From contig NZ_FVZL01000007.1 of assembly GCF_900168295.1 (NCBI RefSeq), forward strand, positions 62,001-126,000: a stretch of 64,000 nt of DNA. Direction: 5' to 3'. Source of the stretch: Arthrobacter sp. P2b (GTDB lineage: Bacteria; Actinomycetota; Actinomycetes; Actinomycetales; Micrococcaceae). Positions 25,061 to 32,960 of the stretch are shown here, in pieces (the first letter of the stretch is position 1; every line of letters begins with the position of its first letter). The notes below the pieces were generated by a model. The model was not told where the DNA came from, did no database searches, and saw only the letters and a list, made by a program, of their open reading frames with translations. Both the position numbers and the translations under genes were made by a program.

Positions 25061-25273
25061 TCACGCGGTCTCGGTGTGGCCGTCCACAACAGCACCTTTG
25101 AGGTACTGCTCCACGGCATTCTCCGGAACCCGGTACGAGCGGCCGAAGCGCACGGCGGGCATTTCACCGGAGTGGACCAGCCGGTACACGGTCATTTTGG
25201 AGACGCGCATGACCTGGGCTACTTCAGCCACGGTCAGGAACTTCGCGTTGGAGAAGTTCTGTTCTGACGACAT
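25061..25273 (-). CDS. Excisionase-family helix-turn-helix protein
   Basis: A 70-residue protein consisting of a MerR/excisionase-type winged HTH: FLTVAEVAQVMRVSKMTVYR (about residues 11-30), then VHSGEMPAVRFGRSYRVPE. It resembles Rv0500A of M. tuberculosis, next to the bS22-like gene there too. The ATG at 25273, preceded by AGGGAA, is preferred over a longer frame. It is likely a chromosomal regulator, not a phage excisionase, since no integrase is near. The 194-bp gap to the bS22-like gene shows no other gene. Confidence 0.88.
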   Translation of the reverse strand: MSSEQNFSNAKFLTVAEVAQVMRVSKMTVYRLVHSGEMPAVRFGRSYRVPENAVEQYLKGAVVDGHTETA

Positions 25274-25427
25274 TTCCCTATTCCTTTGCTGACGGATGGA
25301 CAACAGTGACCCCAGGTACATGCCAATGCGGTGTTCCGATGCTGAGCCATCCACCAACCACCTACCTAGATACTCTAGATGTTCCTGTGGCAGATGTGAA
25401 AGTAGTCCGCTCCCCTATTTGGCTCCC

Positions 25428-26552
25428 CTACTTCACTGCGCGGCGCTTGCGTGCGGACGCCGCAAGCTGGTCCAGCACGGAGACCGAGACGTCCCATTCC
25501 ATGCATGCGTCCGTGACGCTTTGGCCGTAGACGAGTTCCGCGCGGCCGGCTGCGTTCTCGGCGACGTCCAGGTTCTGGGCGCCGCCCACCAGGAAGCTTT
25601 CCAGCATGACGCCGGCAATCGCCTGCGCGGACGTGCCGCCGTCCTCGAGCTGGGCGCCGATCTCCAGTGCCACCTCGGCCTGCCGGTGGTGGCTCTTGCC
25701 GCTGTTGGCGTGGCTGGCGTCCACGATCACCCGCGGGTTGAGGTGCTTGCCGGCCAGCTTGGCCGAAGCAGCCGCGACGTCGCCCGCGGAGTAGTTGGGC
25801 CCCTTGCGTCCGCCGCGGAGGATCACGTGCGTGTCCGGGTTTCCGGCGGTGGCCACCAGCGCCGCCCTGCCGTCGCCGTCGATGCCGAGGAAGGCCTGGG
25901 CCGCCCCGGCGGCACCGCAGGCATCGATGGCAACCTGCAGGTCGCCGTCGGTCCCGTTCTTGAAGCCGATGGGCATGGACAGGCCCGAGGCGAGCTGCCG
26001 GTGGATTTGGCTTTCCGTGGTGCGGGCACCGATGGCCCCCCAGGAGATCAAGTCCGCCATGTACTGCGGGCTGATCGGCTCCAGGAATTCGGTGGCGGTG
26101 GGCAGTCCCAGGGCCGTGACCTGCTGCAGGAAGTGCCGGGCGGTCCGGAGGCCGGTGACCATGTCGTGGCTGCCGTCCAGGCGGGGATCGTTGATCAGGC
26201 CCTTCCAGCCGACCGTGGTGCGGGGCTTTTCAAAGTAGGTCCGCATCACGATGAGCAGGTCTTCCTTGTGCTTTTCGGCCTGGCTGACCAGCCTGCGGGC
26301 GTATTCCAGCCCGGCCTTGGGATCGTGGATGGAGCACGGCCCCACGATGACCAGCAGGCGATCGTCCACCCCGTCCATGATGGCGCGGACTTCGTCGCGT
26401 CCGCGTTCGACGACGTCCGTCACCCGGGCGTCCAGCGGCAGTTCGGCGATGAGTTCAGAGGGCGTGGGCAGCGCGGTGAATTCGCTGACACGCAGGTTTG
26501 AGGTGGTTTTGGCGGCGGCGGTGCTGGCTGCTGATGCTGTTGCGGTGCTCAT
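25428..26552 (-). CDS. aroG: 3-deoxy-7-phosphoheptulonate (DAHP) synthase, class I
   Basis: A 374-residue class I (AroF/G/H type) DAHP synthase, the first step of the shikimate pathway: phosphoenolpyruvate plus erythrose 4-phosphate. The PEP-binding motif VGPCSIHDPKAGLEYARRL (about residues 70-88) and the later DASHANSGKSHHRQ (metal and phosphate ligands) are clear, as are GARTTESQIHRQLASGL and GFKNGTDGD. Cytoplasmic. The upstream 170 bp carry a leader peptide rich in aromatic codons and a hairpin, so expression is probably controlled by aromatic amino acids. Many actinobacteria also hold a class II enzyme elsewhere. Confidence 0.95.
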   Translation of the reverse strand: MSTATASAASTAAAKTTSNLRVSEFTALPTPSELIAELPLDARVTDVVERGRDEVRAIMDGVDDRLLVIVGPCSIHDPKAGLEYARRLVSQAEKHKEDLLIVMRTYFEKPRTTVGWKGLINDPRLDGSHDMVTGLRTARHFLQQVTALGLPTATEFLEPISPQYMADLISWGAIGARTTESQIHRQLASGLSMPIGFKNGTDGDLQVAIDACGAAGAAQAFLGIDGDGRAALVATAGNPDTHVILRGGRKGPNYSAGDVAAASAKLAGKHLNPRVIVDASHANSGKSHHRQAEVALEIGAQLEDGGTSAQAIAGVMLESFLVGGAQNLDVAENAAGRAELVYGQSVTDACMEWDVSVSVLDQLAASARKRRAVK

Positions 26553-26612
26553 GGTGGGTCCTGTTCCAGATGGGAAGCGGGCCCAGTTCAGAACCCGCCG
26601 GAGAAACGGCGA

Positions 26613-26696
26613 AGGGCAGAGAATGATCTCTGCCCTGTTGGCTCTGAAGGAAAGTTGGATGCGTGTCAGTTAGACGCGGGCCCCTCCAGAGCCAAC
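26613..26696 (-). promoter_or_regulatory. Candidate attenuator structure before DAHP synthase
   Basis: Two stems are visible in the transcript. Segment 26685-26696 (inside the leader peptide frame, just after its aromatic codons) pairs with 26637-26647 (GTTGGCTCTG against CAGAGCCAAC). Directly after it, 26613-26622 and 26627-26636 form a perfect 10-bp hairpin with a 4-nt loop. The arrangement matches ribosome-dependent attenuation. The run after the hairpin is only moderately U-rich, so the mode (terminator or start-site sequestering) is open. Confidence 0.6.
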
Positions 26697-26725
26697 GAAA
26701 AATACGCATACCAACGGTTAGTCAT
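26666..26725 (-). CDS. Aromatic-rich leader peptide (MTNRWYAYFSLALEGPASN)
   Basis: A 19-residue reading frame starts at ATG 26725 and stops at TGA 26666. Codons 5-9 read Trp-Tyr-Ala-Tyr-Phe, all three aromatic products of the pathway in a row, 11 bp before a potential stem. It lies 113 bp before the DAHP synthase ATG. Candidate promoter elements are TTGCGC (26757-26762) and TATGGT (26733-26738) with an 18-bp spacer, which would make the leader mRNA nearly leaderless. This is the expected layout for an amino-acid attenuator. Confidence 0.65.
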   Translation of the reverse strand: MTNRWYAYFSLALEGPASN

Positions 26726-26819
26726 GCCTCAGACCATAGCCGCGGTTTGTCCCCGGGCGCAAACCATGTCCGTCACATGACTTTTTCGGACGCCGCTGGC
26801 TCCCCGCTACGGCTGCCAG

Positions 26820-28145
26820 CTATCGGCTCGACTGCAGGCCGGCCACCAGTTCGGCGTGCCTCTTGTCCGTCAGGCGGTACCAGTACATGATTCCGGCGGC
26901 GGCCAACACGAGGGCTGCGGGCAGCAGCCCGGCAGCGGCGCGGATGGCGAGAATGGCGGATTCGGCCTGCTCCGGCGCCGCGGACGAGTATCCACCCCAG
27001 GCCAGGGAAAAAGCCACCACCCCGCCGCCGAACCCCATTCCCAGCTTCCGGGTGGCGGCCAGGAGGGCGTAGTTGATGCCCTGTACCCGGACACCGGTTT
27101 TCCACTCGCCGTATTCAACGGTGTCCGCGATGAGCGCCCAGGTGAGGATGCTGACCGAAGCAGACGAAAGCATTGCCAGCACAAGGCCCGTTACCGCAAG
27201 CCAGGGCAGCCCCGCCGGAGCGAGGAAAACAATCAGTCCGCCTGCCGCCCCGGCGCAGCCGCCGGCCGTGTAGGCAGCCCGTTTGCCCCAGCGTGCCACG
27301 AGGCGCGGCATAACGACGGCGAGTGTCAGGGTGATTGCCACCTGCGCGGCGGCCATGACGGGAAACAGGTCCACCCGGGAGAGGACATCCCGCAGGTAGA
27401 AGAACTGGGCGGCGCCCGTGGCTGAGGTGCCGGTGACGAAGAGGATGGAGCTGATGCAGAGGACCAGGAGCGGCGAGTTGGCCTTCAGCGCGTCCGTGCT
27501 TTGGCGCAGGGTGATTTTGGGGATGCTGCCGCCGATCTGTTCCCGGCAGGCAACAGCCGTGAACAGATAGAGGGCGGACCCCACGGCGGCAAAAACCAGT
27601 GTCATCACGGTGAAGATCTGCTGCATATCCCCGCCGGCGCCGAGCAGGGGCGCGATGAAGAAACCCAGGGTTGCCCCCACTGACAGGCCGCCGATGGTCC
27701 GGGCGCCGCCGAGCCGGGCCCGCTCCCGGGGGTCCTGGGTCATGGCCCCCACCAGGCAGCCGTAGGGCACATTCACCAGGCTGTAGGCCAGGCAGACCAG
27801 CCCGTAGGTGCAGTAGGCGTACAGCAGCTTGGAGGACGGATCCACGTCGGGAACGTGGAACACCGCAGCGCCCAGCAGGAGCGGAACGAAGCCGAACATC
27901 AGGAAGGGGCGGAACTTGCCCCACCGTTTGCTCTGCACCCGGTCCACGATGCGGCCGGCGGCTATGTCGGTGAAGGCATTGAACACCCGCGCCACCACCA
28001 GCAGCGTTCCTGCCGCCGCCGCCGCGATGCCGGCCACGTCCGTGTAGTAGACGAGCAGGAACATGTTCGCCGTACTGATGATCATGCTGTTGGCTGCGTC
28101 GCCGGCACCGTAGGCCACAACGCTGAGCCTGCTGAGTTTCTTCAT
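26820..28145 (-). CDS. GPH-family sugar:cation symporter (MelB-like MFS)
   Basis: A 441-residue, 12-helix transporter. The start MKKLSRLSVVAYGAGDAANS with NMFLLVYYTDVAG and the loop GRIVDRVQSKRWGKFRPFLMFG are typical of glycoside-pentoside-hexuronide (GPH) cation symporters. It likely brings in an oligosaccharide or glycoside with H+ or Na+. It lies 56 bp downstream of the acetyl esterase gene on the same strand, suggesting a substrate with acetyl groups. A LacI-type site lies just upstream at 28170. Confidence 0.87.
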   Translation of the reverse strand: MKKLSRLSVVAYGAGDAANSMIISTANMFLLVYYTDVAGIAAAAAGTLLVVARVFNAFTDIAAGRIVDRVQSKRWGKFRPFLMFGFVPLLLGAAVFHVPDVDPSSKLLYAYCTYGLVCLAYSLVNVPYGCLVGAMTQDPRERARLGGARTIGGLSVGATLGFFIAPLLGAGGDMQQIFTVMTLVFAAVGSALYLFTAVACREQIGGSIPKITLRQSTDALKANSPLLVLCISSILFVTGTSATGAAQFFYLRDVLSRVDLFPVMAAAQVAITLTLAVVMPRLVARWGKRAAYTAGGCAGAAGGLIVFLAPAGLPWLAVTGLVLAMLSSASVSILTWALIADTVEYGEWKTGVRVQGINYALLAATRKLGMGFGGGVVAFSLAWGGYSSAAPEQAESAILAIRAAAGLLPAALVLAAAGIMYWYRLTDKRHAELVAGLQSSR

Positions 28146-28169
28146 TGGTTCCTTGATTCCCCGGACTCG

Positions 28170-28181
28170 GAAACCGTTTTC
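28170..28181. promoter_or_regulatory. LacI-type operator GAAACCGTTTTC
   Basis: A palindrome with central CG between the esterase stop and the GPH transporter start. Read on the minus strand it is GAAAACGGTTTC, one base from the GAAAACGCTTTC sites before the ABC importer genes at 50850 and 53205. It could control the transporter separately from the esterase. Confidence 0.5.
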
Positions 28182-28201
28182 TCAAGTCCGCAACAAGGAA
28201 C

Positions 28202-29221
28202 TTACCCCAAAATTTTGCGGAGAAACAGCAGCTGCCGGATCCAGTGGTGTTCCTGGCCGCCCTCGTGGTTGTTGAACCGGTACACCTCAATGTCCTTCGC
28301 GGCGCCGGTGGGAGCGGTACCGGCCGCCCCGGAGCCGTAGGCGTTGAAGCTGGCAAAAACGGTGGACGGCGGGCAGATATCGTCCATCTGGGCTGCCGAA
28401 TACAACGCCGGTGCCGTCGCCAGGCGCGCCAGGTTGACGCCGTCGAAGTAGCGAAGGACGTCAAGCACGGGCTCGTAGCGGTCCCGGTGGCGCGCCAGGA
28501 ACTGGGCGATCTCCGGGTACGGGCCGCGCGGGGTGATGTCGATGGCGCGGGGGAAGTCCTGCAGGAACGGAACATCCGGCAGCGCGGCGATCACGCCGTC
28601 GAGCCGTCCTGCCGTCAGCCCTGCAGTGGCAACCACGATGCCGCCGCCCTGGCTGACACCGGCCAGCACTACCTTCTCAGGATCGACGCCGGGGTGCGAC
28701 TGTGCAGCCTCCACCGCGCGGAAAGCGTCCACGTACACCCGGCGGTAGTAGTAGTCTTCCCGGCTTGCGATGCCCCTGGTCATCAGGCCTGCGTGGGCCA
28801 CGCCGCCGGCGGAGGGGTGCGGGTCGGGCGTCTCACCCAGGGTTCCGCCGTAGCCCTGGCCGCGGGTGTCCATGATGAAGTGCGCGTACCCGGCCTGGGC
28901 CCACCGGGTGTCCTGGTTGACCAGCCCGCGGCCGCCCGAGTATCCGACATAGTGGACCACCACGGGCAGCCTGGCCCCGGCTTCCCGGTGCGCGGGGAGG
29001 TGCAGCCAGCCCTTGACGGGGGCGCCGCCGTAGCCGGAGAACGTCACGTCGAAGGTGTCGATGACGGAGAGGTAGTTTTCTGCCGGTTCGAAGGACGCAT
29101 TCAACGGAAAGGCCCGGGCTTCGGCAATGGTGGCGTCCCAGAAGGCAGTGAAGTCGGCGGGCGGCGTCACGTCCGAGGTATAGCTGCGCAGCTGGGCCAG
29201 GGGAAGGTCGAAGAGTGGCAT
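28202..29221 (-). CDS. Acetylxylan esterase/cephalosporin-C deacetylase family (CE7) esterase
   Basis: A 339-residue alpha/beta hydrolase. The opening PLFDLPLAQLRSY, WDATIAEAR, the strand HYVGYSGGRG, MDTRGQGYGGTLGETPDP, the nucleophile elbow GVSQGGGIV and YNNHEGG-like end (FNNHEGGQEHH, with the catalytic His) are hallmarks of carbohydrate esterase family 7. Such enzymes remove acetyl groups from xylo- or other oligosaccharides. No signal peptide, so deacetylation would follow uptake, in keeping with the adjacent GPH symporter. Confidence 0.92.
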   Translation of the reverse strand: MPLFDLPLAQLRSYTSDVTPPADFTAFWDATIAEARAFPLNASFEPAENYLSVIDTFDVTFSGYGGAPVKGWLHLPAHREAGARLPVVVHYVGYSGGRGLVNQDTRWAQAGYAHFIMDTRGQGYGGTLGETPDPHPSAGGVAHAGLMTRGIASREDYYYRRVYVDAFRAVEAAQSHPGVDPEKVVLAGVSQGGGIVVATAGLTAGRLDGVIAALPDVPFLQDFPRAIDITPRGPYPEIAQFLARHRDRYEPVLDVLRYFDGVNLARLATAPALYSAAQMDDICPPSTVFASFNAYGSGAAGTAPTGAAKDIEVYRFNNHEGGQEHHWIRQLLFLRKILG

Positions 29222-29324
29222 GGGCTATCCGGTCCTGTCAGGTAGTTGGCTTGTCTACGGCCCTGCTTACAGGCCGGCGAGACGCTTCCCGAAGATCTTA
29301 GGGGCCGCCGCACAGTCCCGGCAT

Positions 29325-29366
29325 GGACGCATGACGCCGCGTTCAGGAACGTGGCGTCATGCGTCC
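29325..29366 (-). terminator. Terminator of the rhamnose operon
   Basis: GGACGCATGACGCC (29325-29338) pairs perfectly with GGCGTCATGCGTCC (29353-29366); inner bases CGTTC/GAACG extend the stem. It lies 30 bp beyond the rhamnulokinase stop. No U-run is evident, typical of GC-rich actinobacterial hairpins. Confidence 0.75.
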
Positions 29367-29395
29367 GCGCGTTGCGGATCTTTGCTGTGCAGGAC

Positions 29396-30871
29396 CTACA
29401 GGCGCGACAGCTCCGGGGTGAACGCCTGCAGCTGGTGTGACCGCACCACCAGGCTCCGCAGCCCGGTCAGTCCGCCGGACACCGCACCGGCCGCCCGGGC
29501 CTGCACCAGGACGTTGCCCAGGGCAGTGGCTTCCACCGGTCCTGCGATTACTTTCTTGCCGGTCACGTCCGCGGTGAGCTGGCAGAGCAGCCGGTTCTGG
29601 GAGCCGCCGCCCACCACATGCACCACGTCCACGGAGCGGTCGGCCAGGCGTTCGGCGTCACGGATGGTGCGTGCGTAGCCGGTGGCGAGGCTGTCCATGA
29701 TGCAGCGGGTGATGGCGGCCGGATCGTTCGGCAGCACCTCGCCCGTGCGGCGGACCGCTGCCCGGATCCGGTCCGGCATGTTGTCCGGCGCAATGAAGTA
29801 GGGATCGTCGGGGTTGATCTGCGGTCCGCCCGGGGGCAGCGCGGCGGCCGCTTCCAGCAACGCCGGAAGCTCCGGCCGGAATCCTTCGGCCGCCCAGGTG
29901 CGCTGGCACTCGGACAGGAGCCACAGTCCGCCCATGTTGCGCAGGTAGCGGATGGTGCCGTCCACGCCGCGTTCGTTGGTGAAGTTCGCTTCCCGGCTGG
30001 CCTCAGTGAGGACCGGGTGCTTCAGCTCCAGCCCCACCAGGGACCAGGTGCCGGAGGAGATGTACGCGAAGTCCTCTTCCTGCGCCGGGACGGCGGCGAC
30101 GGCGGAGGCTGTATCGTGCGAGCCGACGGCCACCACTGTCGTGTCCTGCGGGAGCCCCACCTGGGATGCGATCTCCGGCAGGAGGGTCCCGAAGGATTCG
30201 CCGGGTTGGATCAGCGGGGGGAACAGGTCCTTCCGCAGGCCCAGGGCGGTGAGGAACTCGGTGGCCCACTCCCCCGCGACGGCGTCGAACAGGCCGGTGG
30301 TGGAGGCGTTGGTGGCCTCGGTCCGGCGCTGCCCGGTCAGGAGGAACGCGATCAGGTCCGGGATGAGGAGGGCCTGGAGGCCGGCCAGGTCCTGCTCGGT
30401 GGCGAGCTGGTAGATGGTGTTGAACTGCAGGAACTGCAGTCCGGTGGTGCCGTAGAGCCGTTCCGGGTCCAGTTTCCGGTGCACAGGCTCGACGGCGGCG
30501 CGGCTGCGGTCGTCCCGGTAGCTGAACGGCTGGGCCGTCAGCTTTCCGCCGGCGTCAACCAGGCCGTAGTCCACGGCCCAGGTGTCGATGCCGATGCTCG
30601 CTACCTTCTCGCCCTGGGCTGCGGCGACGGTTGCAGCGGCCCGCAGGCCCTCAAGCACCTCCGCGAAGAGCGCGTCGAAGTTCCAGCGGAGGCCGCCGTC
30701 GATTTCCACAACACCGTTGGGAAAGCGGTGGACCACCTCGAGCTGCACAGCGGCTTCCGTCGCGGTGCCACCGGCAGCCACCCGGCCGAGGATGACCCGG
30801 CCGGAGGAGGCGCCGATGTCGACGGCGGCGAACACCTTGCCGCCGTCGACACCCTGAACCTGCCCGCTCAT
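29396..30871 (-). CDS. rhaB: Rhamnulokinase
   Basis: A 491-residue FGGY-family carbohydrate kinase phosphorylating L-rhamnulose to rhamnulose 1-phosphate. The N-terminal phosphate motif AAVDIGASSGRVILG, IGIDTWAVDYGLVD, SHDTASAVAAVP and the C-terminal VVGGGSQNRLLCQL are rhamnulokinase signatures; the SHDTASAV and WAVDYGLVD forms are specific to RhaB among FGGY kinases. Its ATG overlaps the aldolase/dehydrogenase stop by 4 bp (ATGA). It is last in the rhaM-rhaI-rhaDE-rhaB unit. Confidence 0.95.
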   Translation of the reverse strand: MSGQVQGVDGGKVFAAVDIGASSGRVILGRVAAGGTATEAAVQLEVVHRFPNGVVEIDGGLRWNFDALFAEVLEGLRAAATVAAAQGEKVASIGIDTWAVDYGLVDAGGKLTAQPFSYRDDRSRAAVEPVHRKLDPERLYGTTGLQFLQFNTIYQLATEQDLAGLQALLIPDLIAFLLTGQRRTEATNASTTGLFDAVAGEWATEFLTALGLRKDLFPPLIQPGESFGTLLPEIASQVGLPQDTTVVAVGSHDTASAVAAVPAQEEDFAYISSGTWSLVGLELKHPVLTEASREANFTNERGVDGTIRYLRNMGGLWLLSECQRTWAAEGFRPELPALLEAAAALPPGGPQINPDDPYFIAPDNMPDRIRAAVRRTGEVLPNDPAAITRCIMDSLATGYARTIRDAERLADRSVDVVHVVGGGSQNRLLCQLTADVTGKKVIAGPVEATALGNVLVQARAAGAVSGGLTGLRSLVVRSHQLQAFTPELSRL

Positions 30872-32955
30872 CGCAGGAAGGCTGCGGCCACTCCGGCGTC
30901 CACGGGGATGTGCAGGCCGGTGGTGTGGGACAGTTCGTTGCTGGTGAGCACGGCGGCGGCGTTGGCCACGTGCTCGGGCAGGACTTCGCGCTTGAGCAGG
31001 GTGCGCTGGGCGTAGTACTCGCCCAGTTTCTCCTCATCCACGCCGTACACTGCGGCGCGCTTGGCGCCCCAGCCGCCGGCGAAGATGCCGGAGCCGCGGA
31101 CCACGCCGTCGGGGTTGATGCCGTTGACGCGGATGCCGTACTCGCCCAGTTCGGCCGCGAGCAGGCGCACCTGGTGGGCCTGGTCTGCCTTGGTGGCCGA
31201 GTAGGCGATGTTGTTGGGGCCGGCGAACACGGAGTTCTTGGAGGAGATGTAGATGATGTCCCCGCCCAGGCCCTGCGCGATCATGACCTTGGCGGCGGCC
31301 TTGGCCACCAGGAACGAGCCCTTGGCCATGACGTTGTGCTGCAGGTCCCAGTCCTTCTCGGTGGTTTCCAGCAGCGGCTTGGAGATGGACAGGCCGGCGT
31401 TGTTGACCACCAGGTCCACGCCGCCGAATGCCAGGACGGCGGCGTCAATGGCGGCGGCCACCTGGGCTTCGTCCGTGACGTCGGCCTGGACACCGATGGC
31501 GACGTCCGGGCCGCCGAGCTCTTCGGCCACCTTTTCGGCGTTCTCGAGGTTCAGGTCGGCGATGACCACGCACGCGCCCTCCGCGGCGAGGCGGGTGGCG
31601 ATCGCCTTGCCGATGCCGGAGGCGGCGCCGGTGACCAGCGCGATGCGGGTGGCGTGGGACTTCGGCTTGGGCATCCGGGCCAGTTTGGCTTCCTCCAGCG
31701 CCCAATACTCGATCCGGAACTTCTCGGATTCCTCGATCGGGGCGTAGGTGGAGATGGCCTCGGCGCCGCGCATCACGTTGATGGCGTTGATGTAGAACTC
31801 GCCGGCAACGCGGGCGGTCTGCTTGTTGGCGCCAAAGGAGAACATGCCCACCCCGGGCACCAGCACAATGGCCGGGTCAGCGCCGCGCATTGCCGGGATA
31901 GCAGGGCCCCCAGCCGCAGGGTCCCCTGGCCGAGCTTGCGAGGTCAGGGAGCGGCTGGGGACGTGGCGGTCGTAGTAGGCCTGGTAATCCTCGCGGTAGT
32001 CCGCGTGGAGCTCGTGCAGCCGGGCGATGGAGTCCTCGATCGAGGCGTCGGCGGGCAGGTCCAGGATCAGGGGCTTGACCTTGGTGCGCAGGAAGTGGTC
32101 CGGGCAGGAGGTGCCCAGGGCGCCCAGCCGCGGGTGCTCGGCGGCTTCGAGGAAGTCAAGGACGACGGCGTCATCGCTGAAGTGCCCCAGCTGCGGCTTG
32201 TCCGTGGAGGCCAGGCCGCGGATCACGGGTGCCAGCGCTGCGGCCTTGGCGCGGCGCTCCGCCTCCGGCAGGGCGGCGTAGCCGGGCAGCTTGGCACCGA
32301 AGGGTTCGGCCTTGCCGTTGTCCCGGATGTACTTCTCGGCCTGCTCGATGATCCACAGCGAGTTCTGCTCGGCCTCTTCGCTGGTGGCGCCCCAGGCGGT
32401 GATGCCGTGCCCGCCCAGGATGGTGCCGATGGCCTGCGGGTTGGCTTCCTTGATCGCGGCGATGTCCAGGCCCAGCTGGAACCCGGGGCGGCGCCAGGGC
32501 ACCCAGACAACCTTGTTGCCGAAGATCTTGGTGGTCAGCGCCTCGCCGTCCACCGCGGTGGCGATGGCGATGCCGGAGTCCGGGTGCAGGTGGTCCACGT
32601 GCGCTGCGTCCACCAGGCCGTGCATGGCGGTATCGATCGAAGGAGCCGCACCGCCCTTGCCGTGCAGGCAGTAATCGAAGGCTGCCACCATCTCGTCTTC
32701 ACGCTCGACGCCCGGGTAGACGTTCTTCAGCGCGTTCAAGCGGTCCAGCCGAAGGACGGCAAGGTTTTCGGCCTTCAGGGTGCCGAGGTCCCCGCCGGAG
32801 CCCTTGACCCATAGCAGCTGGACGTCCTCGCCCGTGACCGGGTCCTTTTCGGTGCCCTTGGCGGAGGTGTTGCCGCCGGCAAAGTTGGTGTTCCGCTTGT
32901 CCGCGCCCAGGCGGTTGGAACGGGAGATCAGGTCTTCAACAGTCTTGTTGCTCAT
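30868..32955 (-). CDS. Bifunctional rhamnulose-1-phosphate aldolase/lactaldehyde dehydrogenase
   Basis: A 695-residue fusion. Residues 1-430 are a class II aldolase (NRLGADKRNTNFAGGNTSAK, histidines at HVDHLHPDSGIA and GGHGITAWG) that splits rhamnulose 1-phosphate into dihydroxyacetone phosphate and L-lactaldehyde. Residues 430-695 are a short-chain dehydrogenase (ALVTGAASGIGKAIA; YSATKADQAH) thought to oxidise the lactaldehyde. ATG at 32955 is preferred over an upstream in-frame start. Residues about 333-350 are an in-frame insert encoded by a palindromic repeat, unlike the usual sequence here. It overlaps rhaB by 4 bp. Confidence 0.94.
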   Translation of the reverse strand: MSNKTVEDLISRSNRLGADKRNTNFAGGNTSAKGTEKDPVTGEDVQLLWVKGSGGDLGTLKAENLAVLRLDRLNALKNVYPGVEREDEMVAAFDYCLHGKGGAAPSIDTAMHGLVDAAHVDHLHPDSGIAIATAVDGEALTTKIFGNKVVWVPWRRPGFQLGLDIAAIKEANPQAIGTILGGHGITAWGATSEEAEQNSLWIIEQAEKYIRDNGKAEPFGAKLPGYAALPEAERRAKAAALAPVIRGLASTDKPQLGHFSDDAVVLDFLEAAEHPRLGALGTSCPDHFLRTKVKPLILDLPADASIEDSIARLHELHADYREDYQAYYDRHVPSRSLTSQARPGDPAAGGPAIPAMRGADPAIVLVPGVGMFSFGANKQTARVAGEFYINAINVMRGAEAISTYAPIEESEKFRIEYWALEEAKLARMPKPKSHATRIALVTGAASGIGKAIATRLAAEGACVVIADLNLENAEKVAEELGGPDVAIGVQADVTDEAQVAAAIDAAVLAFGGVDLVVNNAGLSISKPLLETTEKDWDLQHNVMAKGSFLVAKAAAKVMIAQGLGGDIIYISSKNSVFAGPNNIAYSATKADQAHQVRLLAAELGEYGIRVNGINPDGVVRGSGIFAGGWGAKRAAVYGVDEEKLGEYYAQRTLLKREVLPEHVANAAAVLTSNELSHTTGLHIPVDAGVAAAFLR
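31908..31960. repeat. 53-bp palindromic repeat inside the rhamnulose-phosphate aldolase gene
   Basis: CCCCAGCCGC (31908-31917) pairs with GCGGCTGGGG (31951-31960); inside, TCCCCTGGCC pairs imperfectly with GGTCAGGGA around a GAGCTTGCGA loop. The element lies within coding sequence and encodes Ser/Arg/Pro/Gly-rich residues including LTSQARPGDPAAGG. Its form suggests a dispersed intergenic repeat that entered the gene without breaking the frame. Confidence 0.7.
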
Positions 32956-32960
32956 GCTGG

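Noticed and set aside
25061-25273. Phage or integrative element marked by an excisionase-type gene
   Set aside because: No integrase, attachment repeat or other phage gene nearby, and the gene keeps a conserved place next to the bS22-like gene.
26455-26709. Alternative leader frame with Trp-Leu-Trp codons before DAHP synthase
   Set aside because: It has no stop before the structural gene and only two aromatic-type codons; the frame at 26666-26725 has a proper stop and a denser aromatic run.
30910-32814. Plus-strand 634-codon ORF opposite the rhamnulose-phosphate aldolase
   Set aside because: Shadow of a well-supported gene; composition typical of antisense frames in high-GC DNA.
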